A stretch of DNA of 39,878 nt, taken from contig VFFD01000005.1 in the NCBI GenBank assembly GCA_018882745.1, forward strand, positions 1 to 39,878. Reading direction: 5' to 3'. The translations under genes and the position numbers were made by a program. This document shows positions 6,489 through 14,260 of this stretch, piece by piece. The notes under the pieces were generated by a model that was given only the letters and a program-made list of their open reading frames with translations, searched no databases and was not told where the DNA came from. Source of the stretch: Candidatus Nanopelagicaceae bacterium (GTDB lineage Bacteria > Actinomycetota > Actinomycetes > Nanopelagicales > Nanopelagicaceae). Numbering within the stretch: the first letter of the stretch is position 1; each line of letters opens with the position of its first letter.

Positions 6489-7058
6489 ATGGAGTTTAAG
6501 AATCGCACCTCAGCATGGGTGATGTTGGTTGCGGCAATCACGGGATTTGTTGCTTCCCTTATTCTTACGATTGATAAATTCAAAATCCTTAAAGATCAGG
6601 GATATACACCTTCCTGCAATATTAATTCCACCCTCAATTGCAAGAGTGTGATGCTCTCCAAACAGGCTGAAGTTTTTGGGTTTCCAAACTCCATTATTGG
6701 CATTGCTACTTTTGCAATGATGCTAGTCGTTGCTGTTGCACTTTTTCTTAACATCCGATTTCCGAAGATTTTTTGGGTTCTTCTATTTTCTGGTACTTCC
6801 CTTGCAGTCATTTTCTGCCATTGGCTAGCTTTCCAAACAACCTTTGTAATAGGTGCGCTCTGCCCCTATTGCATGGTGGCATGGTTTGCAACGCTACTTG
6901 TACTTTCTGTTGCTTTTCGAGAACTTCTTGAATTCAAGAAGGAATCCACAACAGAAGAGTCTTCACGGGAAGCAGTTAAAACAATTCAGACCTGGATGGT
7001 TCCTTTCCACCTTGTTTGGGCAACGCTACTCATCGGTGCCGCCTTCATGGGCGTTTAG
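6489..7058 (+). CDS. Vitamin K epoxide reductase (VKOR) family protein
   Basis: This quinone-linked membrane thiol oxidase probably regenerates a DsbA-like oxidase for disulfide formation outside the cytoplasm. It has 189 aa with about five hydrophobic helices. All four diagnostic cysteines are present: the loop pair Cys43 and Cys51 (CNINSTLNC) and the membrane CXXC at Cys125-Cys128 (CPYC). The conserved FGFPNSIIGI segment is at about 63-72. No fused thioredoxin domain is present, so the partner must be encoded elsewhere. The gene is leaderless by its upstream -10. Pcp follows after 15 nt and is probably cotranscribed. Confidence 0.93.
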   Translation: MEFKNRTSAWVMLVAAITGFVASLILTIDKFKILKDQGYTPSCNINSTLNCKSVMLSKQAEVFGFPNSIIGIATFAMMLVVAVALFLNIRFPKIFWVLLFSGTSLAVIFCHWLAFQTTFVIGALCPYCMVAWFATLLVLSVAFRELLEFKKESTTEESSREAVKTIQTWMVPFHLVWATLLIGAAFMGV

Positions 7059-7073
7059 AACTCTTGCCTTTTA

Positions 7074-7685
7074 ATGTCTATAGCAACGAGGAAAGTCCTC
7101 GTTAGTGGCTTTGAACCTTTTGCCGGTTCCCACATTAATCCGTCACAGAAAGTCGTTGAGGCTCTCTCTCAATTGACGATTGAGGGTATTGAATTGGATG
7201 CAGTTGTCTTACCAGTTGAATTTGAGCGGGCCCCAAAAATTCTCTTACGAGAGATAGAGAATTTTAAGCCAGAGATTGTTATTGCTTTTGGACAAGCTGA
7301 AGGTCGCACATCAATCACACCAGAAAAAATCGCAATAAATCTTGATAACGCTCGCATCGCTGACAATGCGGGTGATATGAGAAAAATGCAGACCATTGAT
7401 CCTGAAGGTAGTGATGGATATTTCACAACTTTGCCGGTTGAGAAAATAATTGAAGCATTGAAGAACGAGGCAATCCCGGCAGAACTATCACTATCAGCGG
7501 GAACCTTTGTCTGTAACCACCTCTTCTATGTGATGCAAAAAGCGCTACAAGGCACCTCTACCAAATCGGGCTTTGTGCATGTTCCCTTACTGTCTGAGCA
7601 GCGCTCTGAATTCCCTGGACAACCCACCATGACCATCGATGAACTCATTCGAGGTGCACGAACTGTAATTCTCAGCGCACTTTGA
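7074..7685 (+). CDS. pcp: Pyrrolidone-carboxylate peptidase (pyroglutamyl peptidase I)
   Basis: This cytoplasmic cysteine peptidase removes N-terminal pyroglutamate from peptides. The 203-aa length matches the C15 family. The N-terminal signature VLVSGFEPFAGSHINPS is at residues 8-24. The catalytic triad candidates are Glu84 (GRTSITPEKIA), Cys147 (AGTFVCNHLFY) and His169 (GFVHVPLL). The start ATG follows the VKOR stop by 15 nt with no clear SD or -10, so it is probably expressed from the VKOR transcript. Confidence 0.95.
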   Translation: MSIATRKVLVSGFEPFAGSHINPSQKVVEALSQLTIEGIELDAVVLPVEFERAPKILLREIENFKPEIVIAFGQAEGRTSITPEKIAINLDNARIADNAGDMRKMQTIDPEGSDGYFTTLPVEKIIEALKNEAIPAELSLSAGTFVCNHLFYVMQKALQGTSTKSGFVHVPLLSEQRSEFPGQPTMTIDELIRGARTVILSAL

Positions 7686-7726
7686 CCGAATTGACAGAGA
7701 TATGATCAGAATTTTATGCAGGTAAC

Positions 7727-7732
7727 TAGGAT
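7727..7732 (+). promoter_or_regulatory. Leaderless -10 (TAGGAT) of the sulfotransferase-like gene
   Basis: TAGGAT-AATTTT-GTG has a 6-nt spacer to the GTG at 7739, which favours GTG over the ATG three bases later. No SD is present. Confidence 0.5.
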
Positions 7733-7738
7733 AATTTT

Positions 7739-8863
7739 GTGATGCCAGACCGCAGATTAATCATTCATGCTGGATTCCATAAATCGGGTACTACTGCGCT
7801 GCAAGAGGCATTCGATGCACAGAGCGAAGAACTTAAGTCTGCAGGAATTATCTATCCGAATATTGGACGAAAAGCTCATCACCGAGTCGCATGGGCCTTA
7901 ACTGGGCGATCATGGGGTTGGAGCAAAAGGGGCGGAGAAAAAACTTCACGCAAATATTGGGATGAATTAGCAAAGTCGGTAAATGGCAGCAAAGAAGAAA
8001 CAATTCTCATCAGCAGTGAATTTTTCTCCGAACTCAATGGTGATGCAATTCGCACGATCTTTAGTGAAATCAAGGATAGAAAAGTAGAAGTAATCTTCAC
8101 AGTGCGCCCCTTGGTAAAGTTACTTAGCTCGTCTTACCAGCAATATCTCAAGTACGGAACCAAAGCTGATTACACAACGTGGCTTCACTCAGTTCTTGAT
8201 AATCCAGGTGAATCTAAAATAAATCCTACGTTTTGGATGCGTCATTTTCATGGGCGTGTGGTGGCTCGCTGGGTAGACGTGATCGGCGCTTCACATGTAA
8301 CAGTGATTATTGTCGATGAGTCAAAACCTGAATTTCTCTTTGACTGCATCAACGAATACCTCGGTTTGCCGAAAGGATTCATCAAAGCTCAAAAGACAGG
8401 CAGCAATCGTTCTTTAAGTATGGAAGAAATTTCACTATTGATCGAACTAAATAAGCGATTTCCAAGTGAGAGAGATTGGAATGAATACGAGATTTTCATA
8501 CGCGATGGATATATCCGTAGGCTCACCGATCATGTCCAGCCACCGAAAGATGGAGAGAAACTTCCAACACCACAATGGGCCATCGATAAAGGAAATGAAG
8601 TAGGAGCTCAGAATAGGCGAGAGCTCGTAGCCACAGGTGCAAAAATCATCGGCGACATAAGCAGTCTAGATAGCGCAAAAGTTCCCACCGGGGAACCGAT
8701 GTACCCAGAAAAGATTTCTATTGAGCTCGTTGCAGAAGCAATGTTGGGATTTGATAAGAATATTGTGAAGAGGTTTCCGATTAGATGGATGCAAGACAAC
8801 ATCACTAACCGTTACAAGAGGAAGATCCGCAACGAAATATCTAAGCTTGGAAAGAAACTTTAA
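7739..8863 (+). CDS. Sulfotransferase-like protein (PAPS-binding P-loop)
   Basis: This 374-aa protein probably transfers sulfate from PAPS to an envelope glycan or lipid. The N-terminus LIIHAGFHKSGTTALQ (residues 7-22) is the 5'-phosphosulfate-binding loop, with Lys15-Ser16-Gly17-Thr18-Thr19. A second conserved block VIFTVRPLVKLLSSSYQQYL (about 119-138) matches the 3'-phosphate-binding region, with an Arg and the Ser-Ser-Ser stretch. The substrate is unknown. It lies at the edge of a block of glycolipid or polymer genes and converges with the nucleotidyltransferase, with a 4-nt overlap. GTG 7739 is preferred on promoter spacing; ATG 7742 differs by one residue. Confidence 0.78.
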   Translation: MMPDRRLIIHAGFHKSGTTALQEAFDAQSEELKSAGIIYPNIGRKAHHRVAWALTGRSWGWSKRGGEKTSRKYWDELAKSVNGSKEETILISSEFFSELNGDAIRTIFSEIKDRKVEVIFTVRPLVKLLSSSYQQYLKYGTKADYTTWLHSVLDNPGESKINPTFWMRHFHGRVVARWVDVIGASHVTVIIVDESKPEFLFDCINEYLGLPKGFIKAQKTGSNRSLSMEEISLLIELNKRFPSERDWNEYEIFIRDGYIRRLTDHVQPPKDGEKLPTPQWAIDKGNEVGAQNRRELVATGAKIIGDISSLDSAKVPTGEPMYPEKISIELVAEAMLGFDKNIVKRFPIRWMQDNITNRYKRKIRNEISKLGKKL

Positions 8864-9555
8864 TTGAACTTCTGATTGGCGCGATCCAAGTCCGCCTGGA
8901 AATCAACTTCTACAGCAAATAAGTCTGATATATCAACCGGTTCAATCTCAATTCCAGCCTTTTCAATCGCAAGTTCAAGGCCACGTTCAAAGTAATCATT
9001 ATCGGCGCACTCATCTAGGTACTGAATGACAGCGCGCTTATGGACTTTTGAGATGAAATTAATGCCAACTGCTTCTCCGAGTGCATTTTTAACCTGCTTA
9101 GATAGAGCGTTGATATGTCCCTTTGAGTCGACGGTGTATTTGACTTCTTCTTCTGCTGTGGCCGAAGTATTTACGCAAACAAATGATTTTTCATCACGAA
9201 TGCGGTCAGCAATACGCTCGAGAACGCTGGCATCAAAGACAACATCGCCGTTAAGCCAGAGCACTCCATTTTCTTGTGAGGCGCGGAGCGCTTTAAGGAG
9301 GCTCTTTGAGGTATTGGTCTGGTCATAGTTCTCGTTATAGACGAAAGAGACATGGGGATGCGCTTCCATAATCATCTCCATCTTAAATCCAACCACAATT
9401 GTGACCCGAGCTTCGTCTTTGAAGACTTTCTCAACATTCTCTAATTGTTGCTGCATGATCGAGCGACCGTCAGCAAGAGGTGTGAGTGGTTTTGGCCAAG
9501 GTTTACCTAAACGGGTGCCCATTCCGGCTGCAAGAATCACAACTTGAAGGGCCAT
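8860..9555 (-). CDS. Sugar/polyol-phosphate nucleotidyltransferase (NTP_transferase family)
   Basis: This 231-aa enzyme should activate a sugar or polyol phosphate with an NTP. The signature LAAGMGTRLGKPWPKPL (residues 8-24) contains the Gly-rich nucleotide loop and the PK lysine. LWLNGDVVFDAS near 98-109 supplies the metal-binding Asp. Its size suits the single-domain cytidylyltransferase group that includes inositol-1-phosphate cytidylyltransferase. It stands divergently, 18 bp from two CDP-alcohol phosphotransferase genes, so it is a good candidate to make their CDP-activated donor; that link is inferred from context. Expression appears leaderless from a -10 shared with the divergent gene. 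Confidence 0.83.
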   Translation of the reverse strand: MALQVVILAAGMGTRLGKPWPKPLTPLADGRSIMQQQLENVEKVFKDEARVTIVVGFKMEMIMEAHPHVSFVYNENYDQTNTSKSLLKALRASQENGVLWLNGDVVFDASVLERIADRIRDEKSFVCVNTSATAEEEVKYTVDSKGHINALSKQVKNALGEAVGINFISKVHKRAVIQYLDECADNDYFERGLELAIEKAGIEIEPVDISDLFAVEVDFQADLDRANQKFN

Positions 9556-9560
9556 AGATT

Positions 9561-9567
9561 TATACTA
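9561..9567. promoter_or_regulatory. Shared palindromic -10 for two divergent leaderless genes
   Basis: The 7-mer TATACTA gives TATACT plus 7 nt before ATG 9574 on the plus strand. On the minus strand it gives TAGTAT plus 6 nt before ATG 9555. The two start codons are 18 bp apart, so both transcripts would start at their ATG from the same few base pairs, and the polymerases would exclude one another. Confidence 0.5.
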
Positions 9568-9573
9568 CAGGAA

Positions 9574-11214
9574 ATGAATCAATCCCTTACTTCGTTAGTA
9601 GTCACGCCTACAACAAGTATCAACGAAGTACTCACAACATTTGTTAACTCCCAGAACGATGTGTTGCTCATTGATGAGAACAGTGTGGTTGCAGAACCAC
9701 ACATGGAGTTGCTCACAGACTATCCACGCAACACCTCTGCAGCATTGGTAGCAGTAGAAAAAAATGGCGACACGCTTGTTCGCCAAAACCGTATAGCTAG
9801 CGCAACTTCTTCTTCACATAAAGTAACTATTGGAAATAGGAAATTTGTCGGCATACTGCGATTGTCACAGAAGCAGCGAAGCGAAATTACTGCCGTATTA
9901 GAAAATGCAGCGAAGCATAAATTGCCGGGCAACGCGGCAGATCTAGTTCTTGTTGCGCTTACGCGGGCTATGGTCAAGGTTGACGCGGCTGAAGTTTGGG
10001 CGGCTCCCTACATCAGAAGTCCGAAGGCTGATGAACGCACGAAAGTTCGCGATGCAATCACTAAGCTCAATATGGGTCGTGTCCGACTCAGTATGGCAAA
10101 CCGAGCCAATGACGGCTTCTTCTCAGTTTTTTTCTTACGGAAATTTTCTAAAATTCTCACCTGGGTGGCTGTTAAGGTTGGTGCTACACCAAATCAAGTA
10201 ACGCTGATTTCATTTGCGATCGGACTTTATTCTGCTTACTCCTTTGCTCAGGGAACTTTCTGGAACATCTTTCTTGGAGCGGTGCTACTTCAACTGAGCA
10301 TTATTGTGGATTGCGTAGACGGAGAATTAGCTCGTTACACCAGAAAATTCTCTCAACTGGGAGCTTGGCTTGATGCAGTAACAGATCGCGTCAAGGAATA
10401 CATGGTCTTTATGGGGTTAGCCATAGGCGCAGAGAAAGACGGAAGAGATCTTTGGATTCCTGCGGTCGCAATGATGTTCATTCAGACCTTCAGGCATCTT
10501 TCCGATTACAACTATGCACGAATTGCACGGTTTAGAGCAGAAGAGAAATTTGTCGCACCAGTGGACTTCACGGCAGATTTCGATGGGATAGTTCCAACCG
10601 AACGCGAACCGAAAGGTCGTCTTCGCTATTGGCTCGGAAAAATCATCCAATTTCCAATAGGCGAGCGCTGGTTGGCGATAAGTGCAAGCGCAGTTATTGG
10701 TGGCGCAGCATTTACATTTAACATCATGCCAATTCTGGCTTTTATTTCAGCAGTTGTTGTATTCAGGGGTAGATTTATCAGAACTCGACAGATGCCCAAA
10801 GCAGCAACAGGAAAACCACTCATCGCTCGTCAGTCAGATCTCTTCGGGTTGAAGCGAAGTTTTACAGAGAGATTTGATTGGCTGGAGCCCTCTGTCTTAC
10901 GTTTTATCGAGGGAGGATTCCTGTTATGGATTCTTGTAAGTGTTAATGAGTTAAACATTGCGACGTTTATGATTCTTTTTAGTATTGTCTTTCACCACTA
11001 TGACAATCTCTATCGCGCATTGCAGGATGAACAGAAGCCAGCGTGGTTGTCAGCTCTTGGCCTCTTTGTTGGTGGTCGAATTCTGATTCTCGGAGTTGCT
11101 GCCCTGCAAGATTGGCCTCTGTTTTACTTTGCTTGGTACTTCTCTATTTTGTTTCTTGGTGTTTCATCATTGCAATGGGTTTTAAGCCATCGAACTAATA
11201 AGATGGGGAAATGA
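9574..11214 (+). CDS. Two-part CDP-alcohol phosphatidyltransferase (DUF5941-like)
   Basis: This 546-aa membrane protein has the complete CDP-alcohol phosphotransferase motif, Asp246-x2-Asp249-Gly-x2-Ala-Arg-x8-Gly263-x3-Asp267-x3-Asp271, within DCVDGELARYTRKF and the residues after it. The enzyme swaps CMP from a CDP-linked donor onto an alcohol. The first 160 residues are soluble and could be a degenerate nucleotidyltransferase-like domain, although I see no Gly-rich signature. A C-terminal membrane domain (about 425-535) has further helices. This layout resembles actinobacterial DUF5941 proteins. ATG 9574 avoids overlap with the divergent gene and fits the leaderless -10. The stop overlaps the next start by 4 nt (ATGA). 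Donor and acceptor are unknown. Confidence 0.85.
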   Translation: MNQSLTSLVVTPTTSINEVLTTFVNSQNDVLLIDENSVVAEPHMELLTDYPRNTSAALVAVEKNGDTLVRQNRIASATSSSHKVTIGNRKFVGILRLSQKQRSEITAVLENAAKHKLPGNAADLVLVALTRAMVKVDAAEVWAAPYIRSPKADERTKVRDAITKLNMGRVRLSMANRANDGFFSVFFLRKFSKILTWVAVKVGATPNQVTLISFAIGLYSAYSFAQGTFWNIFLGAVLLQLSIIVDCVDGELARYTRKFSQLGAWLDAVTDRVKEYMVFMGLAIGAEKDGRDLWIPAVAMMFIQTFRHLSDYNYARIARFRAEEKFVAPVDFTADFDGIVPTEREPKGRLRYWLGKIIQFPIGERWLAISASAVIGGAAFTFNIMPILAFISAVVVFRGRFIRTRQMPKAATGKPLIARQSDLFGLKRSFTERFDWLEPSVLRFIEGGFLLWILVSVNELNIATFMILFSIVFHHYDNLYRALQDEQKPAWLSALGLFVGGRILILGVAALQDWPLFYFAWYFSILFLGVSSLQWVLSHRTNKMGK

Positions 11215-11984
11215 CAGCTCGACCCACACAACCCACAATTGCGCAAATTCGAGAAGTCTCACAACCTGCTTCCGTCACGGGTCGATCCAATGCAGAGCAC
11301 TGGGTAGCAGATCTTTATTTACGTAAACTTTCCCCGTACCTAACTCGATTACTTCTAAAGACTCCGATTACCGCAAATGGAGTCACATATTTGATGATTC
11401 TTACTGGAATATCGATAAGTGCTGCATTATTGATTCCTGGCCTAACGGGTCTTTTGCTCGCCCTTTTCTTATCTCAGCTACAGATGCTTTGGGATTGCTG
11501 CGATGGAGAAGTTGCGCGATGGCGCAATTCCCAATCTCCAAAAGGCGTATTTCTCGATCGCGTTGGTCACTATCTCACCGAATCTCTTATCCCAGTAGCG
11601 CTCGCTTTGCGAATCATTGGTTGGCCAGAGAAAGAAATTTCAGATTGGAAAATTCCATTTCTTGGCGCTGTCATCTCGATTCTTATTCTTCTCAATAAAG
11701 GATTTAACGACATCGTCCATGTCTCGAGAGCCTTCGGAGGACTAGAAAAACTCTCTGACTCTAAAGAAAGTGGAGAGCCAGTAAAGAGTTGGTTGCGGAT
11801 TGCTAAAGCCCCCTTCAAAGTTTTTGCAATTCAGCGCCTCTTTCATTCTGTGGAGATGACAATCGTGATTGCGATTTTCGCCGCCAATAGTCTGCTTATC
11901 ACCACAGGCATTTACGTAGCGCTCTTTGTGACTTTTGGTCACCTCCTTGCAATACTTGGTTCACGAAAACTTGATTCCAGGTAG
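11211..11984 (+). CDS. CDP-alcohol phosphatidyltransferase-family protein with altered catalytic motif
   Basis: This 257-aa membrane protein is coupled to its upstream neighbour by an ATGA overlap. The motif reads Asp95-x2-Asp98-Gly99-x2-Ala102-Arg103-x8-Gly112-x3-Asp116-x3-His120. The last position, normally the catalytic-base Asp, is His. Metal-binding Asp residues are intact. The protein may use His as the base, have a different acceptor, or act as a partner for the complete enzyme next door. Hydrophobic helices flank the motif as expected. The altered residue could be a subfamily feature rather than a defect. Confidence 0.82.
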   Translation: MTARPTQPTIAQIREVSQPASVTGRSNAEHWVADLYLRKLSPYLTRLLLKTPITANGVTYLMILTGISISAALLIPGLTGLLLALFLSQLQMLWDCCDGEVARWRNSQSPKGVFLDRVGHYLTESLIPVALALRIIGWPEKEISDWKIPFLGAVISILILLNKGFNDIVHVSRAFGGLEKLSDSKESGEPVKSWLRIAKAPFKVFAIQRLFHSVEMTIVIAIFAANSLLITTGIYVALFVTFGHLLAILGSRKLDSR

Positions 11985-11991
11985 GTGAGTG

Positions 11992-12780
11992 ATGCTATTC
12001 ATCTGTAAAGAGATGATTGAAGGATTCCGACATCTCTTCCCGCGTGGGAAGTTTCGTTTCGTACTAGTAGTTCTCTCACTTATTGCTGCTGCCATATCGG
12101 TCTCTGAATTACTTGTGATGAAATTCTTTGCAACGCTGGTTCTTCATGAAGGCGATTTTGATCGGGCTGTCCTCGGATGGGCGATTGTGGGATTCTTCTT
12201 ATTCTTTGTTGTAACTCGAGTCGGGCAGTACTACCAACGTAATTATCGAGTTAGGGCTCTAGCGCGCTCATTTCGTGCAGCAAAGAAAGAGCGCACCACA
12301 AAGGAAGAAAATCGTGAATGGGCTATGGCCTTCGAGCTGACCAACATCCTGAGCCTCGGAACACAATTAGTAGCGATACTTCTATTCTTCCTTGTATTGA
12401 ACCCAACCATTGCCTTGATTAATGTCGCTGTCTTGTTGGTGATTCTCCAAGTCGTAGGCTCAATTTTCCGTAAGCAACTAGCAGCCCAAGCTGAACTCAA
12501 TGCTCTGCCGAAAGAGAAAAGAGTTAAACCAGATAAACGTTATGGGCTACGAATTAAGGCCGCAGAAACAGGTGCTCTAGTTTCCGGCGGCGGGATGCTC
12601 GCACTTCTTGCTGTACTGCTCTTTCTTAGCATTGAAGGAGATATCACTCCCGCTAACACCCTCGTAATCTTCCTTGGCGCGAGATTACAGAATTCCGTTA
12701 TTTCAAATGGCTCTCGCTCATTGATGCGCTATGCGCGATCAAACTCTAGATCAGTAGTTGCCGATGACGACGTCGAGTGA
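11992..12780 (+). CDS. ABC-exporter-like transmembrane protein without ATPase domain
   Basis: This protein of about 262 aa has hydrophobic segments near residues 20-45, 60-80, 115-135, 138-160 and 205-230. The layout and the intervening charged coupling-type segment (NYRVRALARSFRAAKKERTT) resemble the membrane half of an ABC exporter, but no Walker or signature motif follows and no ATPase gene is adjacent. It may be a degenerate transporter domain or a scaffold for the neighbouring lipid enzymes. ATG 11992 is chosen over GTG 11989 because it sits 6 nt after an AGG-containing SD (TAGGTGAG). The gap from the previous stop is 7 nt, so the gene is in the same operon. Confidence 0.6.
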   Translation: MLFICKEMIEGFRHLFPRGKFRFVLVVLSLIAAAISVSELLVMKFFATLVLHEGDFDRAVLGWAIVGFFLFFVVTRVGQYYQRNYRVRALARSFRAAKKERTTKEENREWAMAFELTNILSLGTQLVAILLFFLVLNPTIALINVAVLLVILQVVGSIFRKQLAAQAELNALPKEKRVKPDKRYGLRIKAAETGALVSGGGMLALLAVLLFLSIEGDITPANTLVIFLGARLQNSVISNGSRSLMRYARSNSRSVVADDDVE

Positions 12781-13531
12781 CGTGTTACTTACCTTTGGTT
12801 ACTCCACTCTCTCTAATCGAGTAAAAAATATTTCCTTTCCCCAACGTTCTGCTAACCGAGAATTCATAGTTTTAGTCCAGAATCCTAACGAAGAGAGTTA
12901 CGTATTTGACACGCCCCAGACAAAACTAGTTGAACTAAAAAGCAGAGGTGTTGCAAAGAGTCGAAATGCAGCGTTGAAATATGCCAGTGGAAAGTATTTG
13001 ATCTTCGGTGATGACGATATAACTTTTGATGAAGCAGGATTAGACGCGTTAATTAACTATTTTGAAGCGAATCCAAATTGTGCAATTATTTTGGCTCAAA
13101 CTAGTGATGAAACCGGAGCGCTTCGCAAGAGCTATCCATCCAAACCCCACAAGCTGTCGAAATACAACTCAGCTAAAGCAGCCACATACGAGATGATGGT
13201 TCGGGTTGACGCTGTCCGAGGCGCCGGTGTGACTTTCGATGAAAACTTTGGAGCAGGAGCTGAAAATTACCTTGGAGATGAATACATCTTTATCGCGGAT
13301 GCTCTTAACAAGGGACTTAAAGGCGACTTCCTTCCGGTTCGCGTGGCGATTCATCCCAAAGAGAGTTCAGGTAGCACGTGGGGAACTCCTCGAGACCTAT
13401 CTGCGAGAGCAACGGTCTTTTCAAGAGTATTTGGAATCGCTGCGCCAATATTTCGAGCGCTCTTCTTGTTGAAATCACGTAAAGGCCGTGTGGGTCTTGT
13501 TAACGCAGTTCGTTTCATCATTGGCCGATGA
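12764..13531 (+). CDS. GT2-family glycosyltransferase
   Basis: This protein of about 255 aa has a GT-A fold. The acceptor/donor region reads GVAKSRNAALKYASGKYLIF, followed by the metal-binding acidic cluster GDDDITFDE, equivalent to the DXD motif. A later acidic segment (GAGAENYLGDEYIF) fits the catalytic-base region. It likely adds a sugar to an envelope lipid or polymer made by the surrounding genes. The start is uncertain: ATG 12764 overlaps the previous gene by 17 nt, and GTG 12782, one base past the previous stop, is a good alternative. The stop overlaps the next start by 4 nt (ATGA). Confidence 0.82.
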   Translation: MTTSSDVLLTFGYSTLSNRVKNISFPQRSANREFIVLVQNPNEESYVFDTPQTKLVELKSRGVAKSRNAALKYASGKYLIFGDDDITFDEAGLDALINYFEANPNCAIILAQTSDETGALRKSYPSKPHKLSKYNSAKAATYEMMVRVDAVRGAGVTFDENFGAGAENYLGDEYIFIADALNKGLKGDFLPVRVAIHPKESSGSTWGTPRDLSARATVFSRVFGIAAPIFRALFLLKSRKGRVGLVNAVRFIIGR

Positions 13532-14211
13532 AGATATTTGCGCATCGCGGTTTTAGTGCACGTTTTCCCGAAGGCACGCGTGCTGCATATGAAGGGGCTG
13601 TCATTGCAGGGGCAGATGGTTTTGAGTGCGATGTTCGCCTCACTCGCGATAATCAAGTTATCTGCTTTCACGATCGCACAATCAAGAGAATTGCAGGTGA
13701 AAGAAAGGCAGTTTCGCGCCTTACAGCACAAGAACTTCACAAACTAGTCAATGCAATAACGCTCAACGAACTTCTCGACATCGCCATCGATGAGAAGAAA
13801 GATCTACTCATAGAAACTAAGCACCCAGTTCTAACAGGCGGGAAAATCGAACGGCAAGTATTGGAAATTCTCAATAAAAGAAGTTCTGAAATAGAAGAAG
13901 CTGGAATTAATATCACCGTGATGTCTTTTTCTTATTTAGCGGTCCGAAGGCTTAGAGGGAAATATCCCGATATTGCCAAAGTTATTAAATACGCACTCGC
14001 AGCAAGATTAAGTCGGGAAAAGACTGTGGCAATAAGTATTGAACTTATTGAGAAAAACCCTGGCCTTCTAAAGAAGTTATCTGCCCATCGAATTATGGTG
14101 TGGACGGTAAATTCTTCAGCCGGACTGAGTCTTCTTAAGGATCAGAAGATAGATGGGGTAATTACCGATAAGCCGCGCTATGCACGTAAGAAGCTGATTG
14201 GAGAGCATTGA
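13528..14211 (+). CDS. Glycerophosphodiester phosphodiesterase (GDPD family)
   Basis: This 227-aa TIM-barrel enzyme hydrolyses glycerophosphodiesters to glycerol-3-phosphate and an alcohol. The N-terminal signature FAHRGFSARFPEGT (His6, Arg7, Glu15) is a mild variant of HRG...PENT. FECDVRLTRD supplies Glu33 and Asp35, and CFHDRT supplies the catalytic His48. The barrel ends with a WTVN segment and GVITDKP, both family-typical. No signal peptide is present, so it acts in the cytoplasm. It is translationally coupled to the glycosyltransferase. In this cluster it could recycle head groups or trim a glycerophosphate intermediate. Confidence 0.92.
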   Translation: MKIFAHRGFSARFPEGTRAAYEGAVIAGADGFECDVRLTRDNQVICFHDRTIKRIAGERKAVSRLTAQELHKLVNAITLNELLDIAIDEKKDLLIETKHPVLTGGKIERQVLEILNKRSSEIEEAGINITVMSFSYLAVRRLRGKYPDIAKVIKYALAARLSREKTVAISIELIEKNPGLLKKLSAHRIMVWTVNSSAGLSLLKDQKIDGVITDKPRYARKKLIGEH

Positions 14212-14260
14212 TGGCACTGAGGAATTTGGCAAAGATTTCGCAGTACGAGAGGATTTAAAC

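Noticed and set aside
6374-6583. 69-aa minus-strand frame upstream of doxX
   Set aside because: Most of it is antisense to VKOR and the VKOR promoter. Only its last 13 codons, which have their own -10, are kept as a leader-peptide candidate.
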